Source: Gloeophyllum trabeum ATCC 11539 (taxonomy: Eukaryota > Basidiomycota > Agaricomycetes > Gloeophyllales > Gloeophyllaceae). From it: a stretch of DNA of 64,000 nt. Under the pieces are notes generated by a model. It did not search any database. It saw only the letters and a list, made by a program, of their open reading frames with translations, and had not been told where the DNA came from. Below are positions 21,722-33,635 of this stretch, one piece after another. The translations under genes were made by a program, and so were the position numbers. The stretch spans positions 3,940,631 to 4,004,630 of the forward strand of contig NW_006920410.1 of the NCBI RefSeq assembly GCF_000344685.1, read 5' to 3'. The stretch's first letter is position 1, and the number at the start of each line of letters is the position of its first letter.

Positions 21722-24700
21722 TCAGAATCTACGAGCACCTCCCACCAAACCCTCTATTGAGTGGTGCTCCAAGTCATTCCTCGCCTTCAGGATTGCAGCG
21801 TGCATCTCCTTCATGGCGTTGCCTAGCTTGACGCCGAAGCGGTTCATGATATCCCTTTGCCAGGCGTCGTACTTGGCATTGACACGGGCCTGGACCTGCT
21901 CGTAGTCGATGACGCACACCCCGAAAGATTTCTGGGTTTCGGACGTGTCGAACGTTGACCGGGCTTTCTTGATCTCCGTAAGTAATTGCTGCCAATGTGC
22001 TAGTGAGTCGCCCAGGCGGTTGAATACGTATTCCGCTTCCAGATCCCATAGCGACTGGAATTGCAACCATTTGCCGACGTAGTCTTTAAGCTGCTGCACC
22101 TTGTTTTCGATCAGAGCGAACGGCCGCTCAAGCGTGTTATCGGGGAAATGGGTCAACTGCACCGCCGAATTTCAGCTCGTTCTCACATCAGGAAGCGTAC
22201 GGGTGCACTCACTAATGACGTATATGTAGTATCGGAGACTGTCGTACCTTGCATTTGCAGACCGATCTCATATCTTGAGCTCTGTATCCGCTTGAGCCGA
22301 CAGACGACGCCCAGCCAGTCGTGCAGTTGTCGGATCCACGTCTTGCGGGCATGCTCTATTGGCGGATCAAGGAAGATAACTTGGTTTTGTATCCGGATCT
22401 CATGCACGATGGGTTTCAAGGTCACAGTGCCCTCCACGGTCTGTAATCGTTGTTAAATGTGATCACGGAAATACGATGCGGACAACTGACCTTTTCCTCC
22501 TTTCGCTTCTCTGCTCGCCGTTTGTTCGTGATATCCCGAAGAGCCAGAGGTTCTCGCCGATCGCCATCATCAGTGCGGTCGAACTCAGTACACCAGAGCT
22601 GGATGATGTGCATGAGCCGCTGCAAGAGGATTCCTTCTATCCGCTTGTCTAGCTCAGCCACCCAGTGCTCAAGGTTAGCGTATCCTTCCAAGTTCAGTCG
22701 GTCGATCTAGATGCCACACGTCAGTATGCAGATCACGCTAGCATGGCGGAGAAGACATACAGCGGCTTGGATCTTGGTGAGCAGTTCTGTGAATGCCTCG
22801 CTAGTATACGGACATGTTGCCAGGTCGTCGATGGCTCGTGAGATATCCTTGTATAAGTCGATCACACTATTCGTCTTGTCCTACAATAGTATCATCCGTG
22901 AGCTTCTGCCCGTACAACAAGAGTGTATACTTACCTGAAGAATCGAGACGACACTGGCGACCTCTCGAACAAACTGGATATGTCGATTGTCTCCTCGGCT
23001 ATCCGCACTGGAGACGTATCTCGGAGTGTCGTATTGGTTGACAAAGTAATCCCACCGGATATTCATGCCTGCCTAGGGAGTGAGCAGCTGCTGAAGGTCA
23101 CAAAATGAGAGCAGCGTACCTTTCGCGACCATACGCTGAGCCTCATTCCTGTACTCAGCAACCAGCCACTCGATGCCCTTGTTATTCTCCACAAGGTCGA
23201 GTGTCTGCCCGTACGTGCGCACGGTCTCCATAAGACTAACAGCATGCGGGTATACCCTCTTCGCGTCCTTGGCCATGTTCGTGATGGCATGGGGGACCTG
23301 GAAGTTTAGCCACAAGAGATTCCGCACTTCCTTGAACAGCGTGATAATTTGCGGGTCGAAATTTACCGCAAGCTGAAAGCCGCCCCCACGTAACCGGACG
23401 ATCTCAAACAGCCGTCCATTCACGCCCATGTCGCGACGATTGATGTCGTGCAGCCATGCCTCGTATACCGGCCGAGTGTCGAGCTTCTTCCGGAACGCGG
23501 CACTTTCAGACTGGAGCTTTTGGCCCTCGGCATAGAGCTCCCATCCCTTGCCCAGCACGTCCTCTACCCGCTTCATATACGTTAGTAATTGACGTTCAAT
23601 TTGGCGCGCCCAGATTATTGCGCCTGCTATTGGTGGTAGGTCGCGCATCTGTGACATATGGTAGGCTTCCGAAAACCGGTATTGAGTTTTAAACTACGAA
23701 GAAATTGAGTACGTATCCATTAGCATTAGAGGTTGCGAAAGTACCTTCTCATGGAGCCGCTTGATATCTTCCTTGACGGAATCGATCAGCTGGGTCTGGT
23801 ACTCCTGAATAGCTCCTCGAATCTGTATGAACAAACGCGTAAATACAAGAACAGCTGTATCGAACATTGTAATTTTACCTTTGGCCGGACGAAGAGAGCG
23901 TTGAACTTGGAGAACACGCGGAACATCTCGTTGGCGTTACGGGCAGTACCCAGTCTGTCCCGCAGCCGAGCGATAATCTGGTTCTCCACCCGCGCGACCC
24001 GCTCGTTATATGCGTTCTCAGCAGCGACCCAGATCTCGGTGCCCTCTGCGCATACAGTTAGTTAACGCAAGACGTGACATCCCGTCGCTACGACTTACCA
24101 GTAGAAACATCGAGGACGTCGATCCGCTTCATCACCTCATAAGCCTCCTTCACCTCCTCCTCCATATCCATCCCGCCAACCTCCATCCCACCAAGCCCCT
24201 TCGTCGGCCCCGTCATGACTGCCAGCTGCTCATGCTGCTTCCTCCACTCCCTCAAGTACCGCACCCTCTCCTGCAGCTTCGCGTGCGCGGGCACGACCTT
24301 AATAGGAATGAACTTTTCGCTCCGCTTCCTCGTCACCTCCCGCGCGACATTCGTGAACTCTTTGATCAAATCGTCCCATGTCCTGAAGATGTTCATCGTC
24401 TGCGCGAGCAGGCGCTCGAATGTGTCGTACGGCTGGAAGGGGAGGCGGTGCGAGGTGAGCACGCGCAGGAGCTGGTCGTTGAAGTCGCGCGAGATGGCCT
24501 CGACTAGGGGCAGGGCGCGCCGGATCGGGTAGGGCGAGAGCTTGAGCTTGCGGTTGATGTGCCCGAAGATGAGCACGAGGGACTCCTGGATCTTGTCAAG
24601 GTCGGTGGCGGAGAGGAGCTCGTTCAGGGGGAAGTCCTTCATGAGCTGGTTGTATTTGTGCACTGTACCGACGAATAAATGACATAGCAAGCAGGGACGG

Positions 24701-25846
24701 GTAACGAGTCACTCACCGATGTCGGTTGCGTCTTTCAAGCCCGTATCCGCGATGAAACTAACGGTGGCATGGAATCGCTTCGCATTTCGTAGACAGTCCA
24801 TAACCATGTTAACCTCTTCGCTCCGTAACTGCGCCTCGATACCCTCCAGGGCGCGCTCCAAGCTTAGCCAGAAGTTGATTTCTTGCGACGCCGTCCCAGA
24901 GGAGACGTCTCTCGTCAACTTCGTGACCGCCTGGATAGACTTGATCCACGAGTTGACGTGCGCATGCAAGGTATTGAGGAAGGTACTGTCGTTGAGGAGT
25001 TTCGGCGGGATATGCGAGATGTTCGGGCGGACGCCGGCGGCGTGCGCCTGCTCGACGGCTTTCTGGATGACTGGATGGATGATAAGATGGGTCTCGGGGA
25101 TCTCCACGTTCTGCTGGAGATGGAGGAGGGACAGCTCGAGCTCCGCGAATTTCTTCTTCGTCATCGGTATGCCTGCGATCTCATATAGAGTGATATTTGA
25201 CAAAATAACGACCGTACTCACCCATTTTGCTGTCACCCTCCTTTCCGCCTCCCCGCGCACCCACGAACGCGTCAAACCAGGACTTGACGCCATTGCTAAT
25301 GAGCGCGTGCAGACTCTCGTAAGGGGTGTCCTCGCCGCCGAAAAGATTGAGGATGTGCAACTGTGAGGCGAGAGGGGTGAGGGGGTCTAGTGTCGGTCCA
25401 CGCTTAATAAGGGAGATAGTCATAACATGGGAGGGGGTATAATTCAATTGCGGGGTGAGCTTGTAGGTATATGTTGGTGGTGCATCGTCTGGAGGAGGTC
25501 AAAACTCGCTCCAAAAGCCCCGAACAAGGGCAGACTCACCTTCCACCTCGTCCTTCGTCTTCACAACGTACATCGCGCCCCCTCCCTCCGCCGCGAAACG
25601 CGACACCCGCTCGTCAAAGTCGTCATCAAATATCGATTCCAAGTCCTGCGGGCTCGCCGCCATAAGAGGGGGCAGCACGGATAGCATGAACTCGCGGAAG
25701 ACCGCAGAGTCAAACGCTGGTGCGGGGGCGGCTTCCACTGGCCCGTCGTGGTGCGACGTGCCGTTCGAAGTACCGTTAATGCCATTGATCCCGTTTGCGC
25801 CATTGGGCGGCAGGAGGGGCGTAAGGGGCGGCTCGGGAGTAGCCAT
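21722..25846 (-). CDS. Cytoplasmic dynein heavy-chain tail, no motor domain
   Basis: A multi-exon gene, estimated at about 1,150 residues. The start is taken at ATG 25846 ([16 protein letters not shown]), although upstream ATGs in the same frame exist at 25991 and 26182. An acidic N-terminal exon ([16 protein letters not shown]) is followed by the DHC_N1 tail domain: [24 protein letters not shown]-type helices, [109 protein letters not shown] and [13 protein letters not shown]. It continues into [18 protein letters not shown] and stops at VGGARRF. Intact heavy chains run on into the linker (DHC_N2) and six AAA modules for about 3,000 more residues, and none is in this window. It binds intermediate chains and cargo in known dyneins. 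It is either half of a split heavy chain or a truncated paralogue. Confidence 0.88.
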
Positions 25847-27496
25847 AACGCGCTCGGGCTGCGTCTGCTGCGTGAATGTCGTCGACGACAGCCCTAGGCG
25901 GGTCCTCGATGGCTTCTTCGACGTCCAGGAGAGAAACCGCGGAAGGGTTTTGCGGTAGCTGGAGAAGTAATACTGGTCCGAAGTGTTCGCCATATCGTCA
26001 GTACCGGCGCGAGAGCCATTGAGAAACAGAAAGACATACGCCTTAAGCCCGTGCAGGCCTATTTCCGTAATGTAAACGAGGTGTCCGCACGACCTGGTGC
26101 TACAGCTCGCAGCCAGACGCGTTGTTGAGGAGAGGGTTAGACGCGCCCAAAATGGGAAATTCCACGTTTCTGCTGCCATCACCTCGCCGCCAATGCCACA
26201 GTCATTGAGACTGGAATCTCTGGACGATACGTATAACGACTTGGGATATTTGTTTTGGCAAGGTCGGATGTATGACCCTGTGTTTCAATGATGCTTGCGG
26301 CCAGTTCTTGCCTTGTAGTTCACGAAGCTCGACGGCGCAGAAACGGGATGCCTCTTTGCGGTATTTCTTTTACTTCACCTGTCTTGCCTGACTATCTCCT
26401 TAATTACAACGGGTTGACTAGACGTCCGGTGAGGACGCAGGGCTGGTCATGCAAGTTATACGTCTTCTTCGTAGAACTGTAACTGACATTCTCTACTAAA
26501 GAGCGTTGCCAAATGCCTCACAAGCTTCCGTGGAGAGGATACGCTCGGACGAACACAAGAATGCACGGAACCGCTAAAGTACGCTGCCTGGCCATTGTTG
26601 TTCAACCACTGGCAGATTTCTCCGATCGGACGTCTTGGATTCGCAACACTCAAGAATACCCATTGGAATGCCGTGGCTAGCGACTCTGAGTCTCTGACGG
26701 ATATCTTGAGACGCATCGCCTTGCATGCTCGCCGATCTAATCTGCTCTCTGAATCGAATTCGCTGTATGTCCTGCCATCGGATATCTGCGGAAACATAGC
26801 GGGACCGTAACGGATGGTTCTATTTCTCAATGGTATTCAGCATTTTTTGCATCCGTTCTTCAGGCCACCACATTCAGTGCACGAGTCCACCTCCAGGGGG
26901 GATGCAGGACTTGTCATGCAAGCCTCCATATCTTCTTGGCACGAGCACGATGTTTACCTAGCGTCCTGTTGCATAAAACTGTCATGAAGGTACTTATGCG
27001 CGTCAGACAAACGGAGATGCTATGGACGCGAAGTCCCTGCTTGGAGAGTCCTGCATCGGATCGGATGCCTTGGATTCGCCTCAAGGTACACACATCGGGA
27101 CCGAGCAAGTAAGCTTCATTCGCAGTGGCGATTGCGGCGACCACGGATATATGCACATCTCGCACACCGTCCTGCGCTGACCCTGACGCTTGAAGAGATG
27201 GTCTGTCCAAGAACTGCTCGGGCAGAGGAACATGTCCTACGTCTGATCCAATACCACTGTCCTCGCTATCGCGCAAGTCTAAGGGTCCCGGATCCGCACG
27301 TGAAAAGTTCATGTCTTTAGATAGGTATAATGCAATGGGAAGATAACATGATACAATTGCAATGATCAACTACCAAGGTGGCATCCACCGGCGCAAGCCA
27401 GGATTCAAAACTATTACGGTCACGTCATTGTCCAATAGAGGTAAGGGTAAGATGCAAAGGAACGCTGACAGGAGCCGATTGAGTGAGTCCGACTGC
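25847..27496. other. Intergenic with degenerate duplicated segments
   Basis: No intact gene. Minus-strand frames at 26456-26830 and 26914-27369 look distantly related to each other (ATAFQWVFLSVANPRRPIGEI versus ATANEAYLLGPDVCTLRRIQGI), and the DNA shares phrases such as TCATGCAAG and CTTGGATTCGC in the same order. These may be two decayed copies of one exon or unknown gene. No family is recognised. Confidence 0.35.
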
Positions 27497-28828
27497 TCAA
27501 TACCGATCCGACGGCGGGTATCCGCGACCGCCCATGCCACCCTTCTGGTATAGCTGCTGCCCGCTGACGCCGCCAACGAGGCTCGGGGCGACTCCGCCAC
27601 CATGGTAGTTGCTGACGGTGTCTTCTTCCGAGTAGTCGAGGCCTGTTGAGAGTAATGGATCTTTGACTTCCCAGACCGCCGCCTTTGAACCGACGGAGAA
27701 CTCCAGGTCCTCCCGCTAGATGGCAGTCGAGTGAGTCGGGACATGCGACTAGAGCACGGACATCCACATACCGTGATACTATCCCAGTACTTGTAAACCA
27801 TCATGACACTCAGGAGCATGCACAGCGTGAAGAAGAACAGCCCGTCGATGTAGTGCTTGATCGCGTCGCAGATTGTCACACTGAAGGCGAATAGCAGCAC
27901 GTTTCCGACAGTGTAGAACGCAGCGCCGAAGATGATATCGCCGAGCGGCCACCGGTCCTCCAGGGTACGGAACACGAGGACCAGCTGCGACACCACGTAC
28001 ACAGCAGCGCAGATGATCGGCCAGAGGATGTAGATGATCCAGAGCCCGATGGGCTTCGAGTAGCTGAACCCGGCGAACCCCTTGAAGGTCGCGATGGAGA
28101 TGAAGAAGCTGACACCAAAGACCACCAGGCAGGCTATGCGCATGAACTGAGGGACATCAGCCGCGTGGAATACCTCCGAGACAAGTCGATTCTGTGCTCA
28201 CCCAGAGAGACAAAGGAGTACCATCCTCAGCAAACTGGAATCCCACAAAGCCATTGATGAGGAGACAGCAATACGCTGCCGCGACTAGTCCTGTGTAGAT
28301 GGCCGCAAACCACTGTGTATGCGGTAAGATGGCTGGAGGAAGGAAGTGTACCATGGACACGCACTGGATAGCTCGAATTCGCGGTAGGGATAATGTTGGA
28401 GTCCAAGAACATCGCCAAGAGCTCAATAACAATGTACATGTAGAAGAACATGACAATCTCCTTCCGGCCTACGAGGAATGAGATCTCGCAGTAGGAACCG
28501 CACCGGGAGCACACTCACCGACGGCAGTGTATTTGCTTCGAATGTGAAAGATCATTATAGCAGTCATTATTATCGCGACTATGTGGACAAAAGATGTCGC
28601 TGCCAGCGAGTGTCAGTAACGACGGTGCGCGCAAAACGCGACTCATCGCGAGCACACATCCAACCCGCAGACCGACGACTCACATGGCTGAAATATGATA
28701 GTCCCTCCTACTTCCACATTCCTACTATAACACGACGGCTCAATCCCCTGCGCCGTCCCAACCAGCGAGCAAATGACGAGCGCCGCCGTTTCGCAAATGC
28801 TGTCGAAGGAGCCAAACTGGACCCCCAT
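27497..28828 (-). CDS. CHS7: Chitin synthase export chaperone Chs7
   Basis: Five or six exons from ATG 28828 to TGA 27499-27497. It starts with [20 protein letters not shown] and ends with [16 protein letters not shown]. Seven hydrophobic segments are visible: [38 protein letters not shown] (followed by DSNIIP), [19 protein letters not shown] (then [18 protein letters not shown]), [57 protein letters not shown], and [21 protein letters not shown]-terminal KEDLEFSVG segment follows. This is the Chs7 family, an endoplasmic-reticulum membrane protein needed for folding or exit of chitin synthases (Chs3-type) and so for cell-wall chitin. All signature segments are present and the length is normal. 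Introns are about 50-100 nt. Confidence 0.94.
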
Positions 28829-31800
28829 GGTGACAGAAAAAAGAAGGAAGAGATATCAAGAGAATGAAGTGGAGTGATTAGCGGCGCTTGGGAAGGGCAG
28901 CACGCCCGCCGTCGAGAGAGATGGAGAGAAGCAGCACGTTGAGGTTGTTGGCAACGATGACGGAGAATGCACCTGCAAGGAGGAGCCTGATTCGGGGGAA
29001 ATAGACTCGGTCTCAGACGTTCTGGATGGAAGTGGCGTTCCAAATTTCCTCAGGTCTCAAACTTGGACAAACAAGGCCTCAAGCTTCAGGCTGCAAGTCC
29101 TCACGATATGCAACCAGTCACTACCCACTGGCTGTTGCACTTGGACCAATGTACAATTTGCCCGCGACTTGGTTCCTGTGCAAGGAGCTGCTGCGGTTTA
29201 GGAACATCTGCCGAGTACACATCAGGGTGCAGCGCCTTCACTTGCGGCACACTTGCGGCACTAGTACTGGCAACTGCTTTGTCTACCTTATCACCACCCA
29301 TCGTATCGGTATGGCCTCCTGGTTATTATGATATGCTCTCGAAGTCAATTTTTTAAGAATTTGTTCGCAAGGATCCAATGCTTCAAGGAGAAAGTACAGG
29401 AACAGCACGGCCAAAGCGCTGCTATTTATGTACCTTGCCATCCAGAGGTCTGCTGTGGAATTCTTCTTAGGACATGGCCGTTCGTCGCTGTGCGCTTGAA
29501 TTAGAAATCTGGAACTTATATCCCAAGATGGTTCCCATACTCCATATTCCACGACTCAATGCCTAAGTTTCTGAAGTTATTAATATCTAGACTAGCCACC
29601 TATATGTAAGTGCGTGGCACTCCTCCCATCTGGACAGTATCGTTCCCAGGGAAGATGGAGGCTACTCACAACTAGGTTCCACCTCCGCTGCACCACCGGG
29701 CTGTTCTGCCGCCACCGTGCCAGGTCATGATATCAGGCCTTCAGGCGTTAAAGCGTCAACCACAAGCCAAATACAAATATGCGTTGTCCCACGTCGGCGG
29801 CCACCATCAGATTCCCTGCCGGTCTCATGAACGGAAATGCGTTCAATTCGGATTGGATCACGGCTGCATCTCCGCACATTGATCGAAGTCGTGAATGTTC
29901 AAACTCACCTTCATTATACATTGCATCTGTTGGTGTAATGGGTAGAACGGTGAGTAGTTCTTGAGCAAAGTCGGCTGATGAATCTTTGGTTTCACCCTTG
30001 ACTATAATAACGTGATCTTTACTCATATGTCAAGAACGTCTTACTATCGCACCCTTGACCTTGGAACGTTTATTCGAATAGCGGGCATCTCTCCGACTCA
30101 CTGGGTGTCAGCCAACTCAAGTACGGTCGTCACCATACCTTCCCCGAGGATCACTCGAAATCATTGGTGCTCCATCTCTGGTCGCAATCCGTCAGTAGGT
30201 CCTCCTTCATTTTTTGTCGAATGGAGACTTCACATCGACTGCATTCCGCTCGGTATAATACATTGCCGTCATCGCGACGCGGTGTACAACGCAAAGTTCC
30301 GTCATTATAAAGTGATTCCCTCTAATAGCTTGTCGACATCCTGACCTCGGGCAACACACACGCTCCCCGCGCATGGAAACGCTCAAGTTTCCGTATTCTC
30401 GTACCGGAGATGCGACTTTCTAGCATAATTGCAGGTCCATCGAATTCGGCGTAACAGCCGTGTTTCAACTAAGCTCGACATCGGAAAAGGCGGGCACCGA
30501 CATTCCAGAGCTGCGCTGGCATCTTTATGAGAGTCGCTGGCTCACATCATTCTCTCCCAACGTGAATAAGCTGTGGCCTGATCAGCGACATGGGCATTCT
30601 CAGCGAATGGGACCCGCTCTCCGTGCGATGTCGGAGTCCTCGGTGCTCTGCTAATACACCTGGCACGACAACGTTGCCCACCGCACTTTCTCACCTTGGG
30701 TTTATGCTGGAGTGTCCGACATTGTGGTATGGTGGACGCTGCGTTCTGTATGTGACTTTCAAGTACGAATGTACGAGATCCCTTCTCAGCTTTCGCATGG
30801 GCCGTGACTGGCGGATGCGAAGTACCGGGCGCCTGAACATAGTTAGATTGTGGATATCCCGCTTCTCCTTTATATCCCGCTTCTCCTTTATAAGTATACC
30901 TGCATCCACATGGCGTAGTTGTAGATCTTCCAGAATCCAGAAACATCATACGCAGCTATGTACCTTTGTCGTGCGGGTTCGATTCACATACGAATGAGAT
31001 AATCTCGCAAGATCTCTAAGACGTGACGGATGCACTGACGCTATGTATACAGCGCTTCTGTGTGGCAGTGTGTGCTCGGCTTATGGATATACTGAGCGTG
31101 AGTGTCCTATGCCCTCGATAGCACGGCCCTTGCGAACGTCAGTGTAGCAATTCCTTCCGCAGAGTGTATCCCACGCCTCTTCTGCGGTCATCTTTCCGTT
31201 TCTCCCGACCGCGTCCGCTATCCACGTTGCGTCGGACCACATTGCGATTGTGGCTTCGTTCGGGTACCGTGTATGTGTCTGGGACGGCGCGGCATTTCCG
31301 TGGTCCGTCGTATGCTATAGTGATACCTCCGAGTTACTGGCAGGTAATGATCAGTGCCGTCACTTTACCTAACTAAACTACCTTTCAGTTACATTCGTTT
31401 TTGGCAGTCATGGGAGACATTTGGTAAGTGTGCGACGTGTCGGTACGGTGGCGTCAGTGTACGTCTGGGTCAAACTACAGTCCGACAAAACAGGACACCC
31501 ATGATCCGGAACCTCTCGCGGCGCCTGAATCCTTCACACTGTCATGCTATGTGGGGTGTTCATAATAACAATATGAGACCCAGACCCATCCGATATAGAG
31601 GCGCGCTCTACGCTCGTCTGGGATTCAATATTAAGCTATCCGTAGAAGATGGTACATTAAATCTGCCAGAACTGCCAGATCGGAGCGCCACGACCGACTG
31701 GATGAGCCGCAGATCACATCCGACCGTCAAGATCTCAGGACAACCGACGCCAAAAACCTTAAAGGAGCTAGGGTTAGGGTCGACCAGCTAGCCCAAGCAG

Positions 31801-33635
31801 GACTTACATATTACTCAAGCAATAATGCCAAAAGGGGAGTATCAGTAACTTATCTACCGAATCAGCCGAGGAAATACGAAGCGCAGTGCGGTGCGTCTGT
31901 CGAAGGCCGGTATGAACGCAGCGAATCCGGAGAAGACTACTCCCATAGGCAAGTCACCATATGCAAGCAGCTGCTAGTCAGTATCGCCAATCAACCCTGA
32001 ATCTTCAAACGCTGGTGCATCGATGCATGCTACAGAGATGTGCGGCGTTAAGTAAAGCAACTACGAGCTAGAAACAAGACCAGCCACAAACACCGAAGAG
32101 CATCCATCAGGCTTACTTGACTACTCAACTGATCTCGCAGGCAGCCAGGATATCGGTTTCCATTCATACGAAGGGTCGACATCCCAGCCAGGCGATGGAA
32201 CTCGCATAAATCATGATGCAGGTCTTAGTTGTCTTTACCATTCACCGGACCGGCAACGTACCTTGACCTTATTAGACAGGAGTATCACGCGGGTATATAA
32301 GCGGAAGGCCCTAAGGACAAACGCTCCATCTTATCGTGAAATATACGGATAGCGGAGGACTAACAGAAATTGCTGTCGATCGACTGAAGGGAATCCCAGC
32401 CGCTCGGAAGAGAAAAGTAAAACTGAACGTACATGCCTGTTCCGCTGCCCTCGTAAGCTTTAACCCCAGGTGAATGAAGCAGCGCCTCCAGGCTGTCCCA
32501 TTGACTCGAGCCGACGGGAGAGTGAGTCACCTCCGCACGTACGAGAAAACGAAGAAAGCCATTCACCCAGTGATCCAGCCTGAATCAGGAACTGTAACAC
32601 ACATCGCAGCCGCCCAATTCCCCTGGCGCTGCACGTTCTCTCGAACGTCGTCGAAACCCCGACGCTGTCAACGCTTTGACGTCCCCCGCGCTGTTGCCAA
32701 GGTGCATCGTGCACGCACCGAAAGGGAGGGGCCAACTGCCCCTGTCGTAACTTCGCCAGCGTACCCGAACAAGCCTAATCCCCAAACCTGGCGGGCTAAG
32801 AGAGCATCTTATATACATTAGCCACGAGGAGCTCTCGCCCACTCCTTCTGATTGTATTCCCAACTAGAGACGCACGCTAATAAAGCTTGCCGCTTGCCTG
32901 CGGATAGGCAACTCGAGAGAAGCTCCTGCAGCGCCGCGATAAGTAATCACCCCCCTCATACGCACGTCTGTATCGACTCTCGCACGGCGTACTGGTACTC
33001 CTCGGAATCGTATTCGCGGCATTGATAATTGGCCAACCGCATTCGTATTGTCCCCTTCAACGCCGAGACGGCGACAGCCAGAATTCTGATCCCCTCCACA
33101 ACTAGTACTGCAGCGCAGCGGGTAGCCCGTTGCGGATCCCATCCCGCAAATTATTAGACACCAACCGTTCACACCGCACGCGAAGGATCAGAAAGGCAGC
33201 GACTAGTATTCATCTGCTGCGAACAGGCGCAATAATTATATCGAATAAAGTTACGCGGACAGTAATAGGCTGTGTGTGGGTAGGTATACGAACCAGCTAG
33301 CTAGCGTACTAAGAGTAGTGTATGTATGTACACATCAATATACAGAAATACAATATGGCTTGGATGGATGGATGGATGCGTGATGCTAGTGCGATGCTGA
33401 TGCGGAAGTGTATTGTGCGGAGAAAGAGTTCTAGGTGAATCGTGAACAGCGGGAGAAGAAAAATTGCTATGCAAGACGAGAAAAATGCGATGCGGACAAT
33501 GAATGCTACGACAGACCGACCAAGACCCAACGCGGGGACCACAGAAAAAACGAGTCCCGCCGAACGAGAAAGTATTACACGCCAATAATGAACAGTCCAA
33601 TTGCAAGATGCGTCGTGAAGCGATTAAGGCGGTCG
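28829..33635. other. Gene-poor region, no confident gene
   Basis: About 4.8 kb. Scattered frames up to 145 codons occur but none shows a family signature with a plausible exon structure. Minus-strand 31310-31090 is a 70-codon stretch without a stop that reads smoothly (WSDATWIADAVGRNGKMTA) behind an acceptor-like ctatag, so an exon of an unknown or decayed gene is possible. Minus-strand 30026-29748 (NAFPFMRPAGNLMVAADVG) is similar in quality. A two-unit tandem repeat is listed separately. Confidence 0.35.
30854..30889. repeat. 18-bp unit tandem repeat, two copies
   Basis: ATATCCCGCTTCTCCTTT occurs twice in direct succession. It is too short to be more than a local duplication and lies in non-coding sequence. 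Confidence 0.85.

Noticed and set aside
25847..26182. N-terminal extension of the dynein tail up to 26182
   Set aside because: The frame is open, but the composition before MATPEPP is unlike the rest and lacks tail-domain similarity; kept as an alternative start only.
31770..31782. Telomere-like TAGGGTTAGGG
   Set aside because: Only two units, in the interior of a region with genes on both sides.
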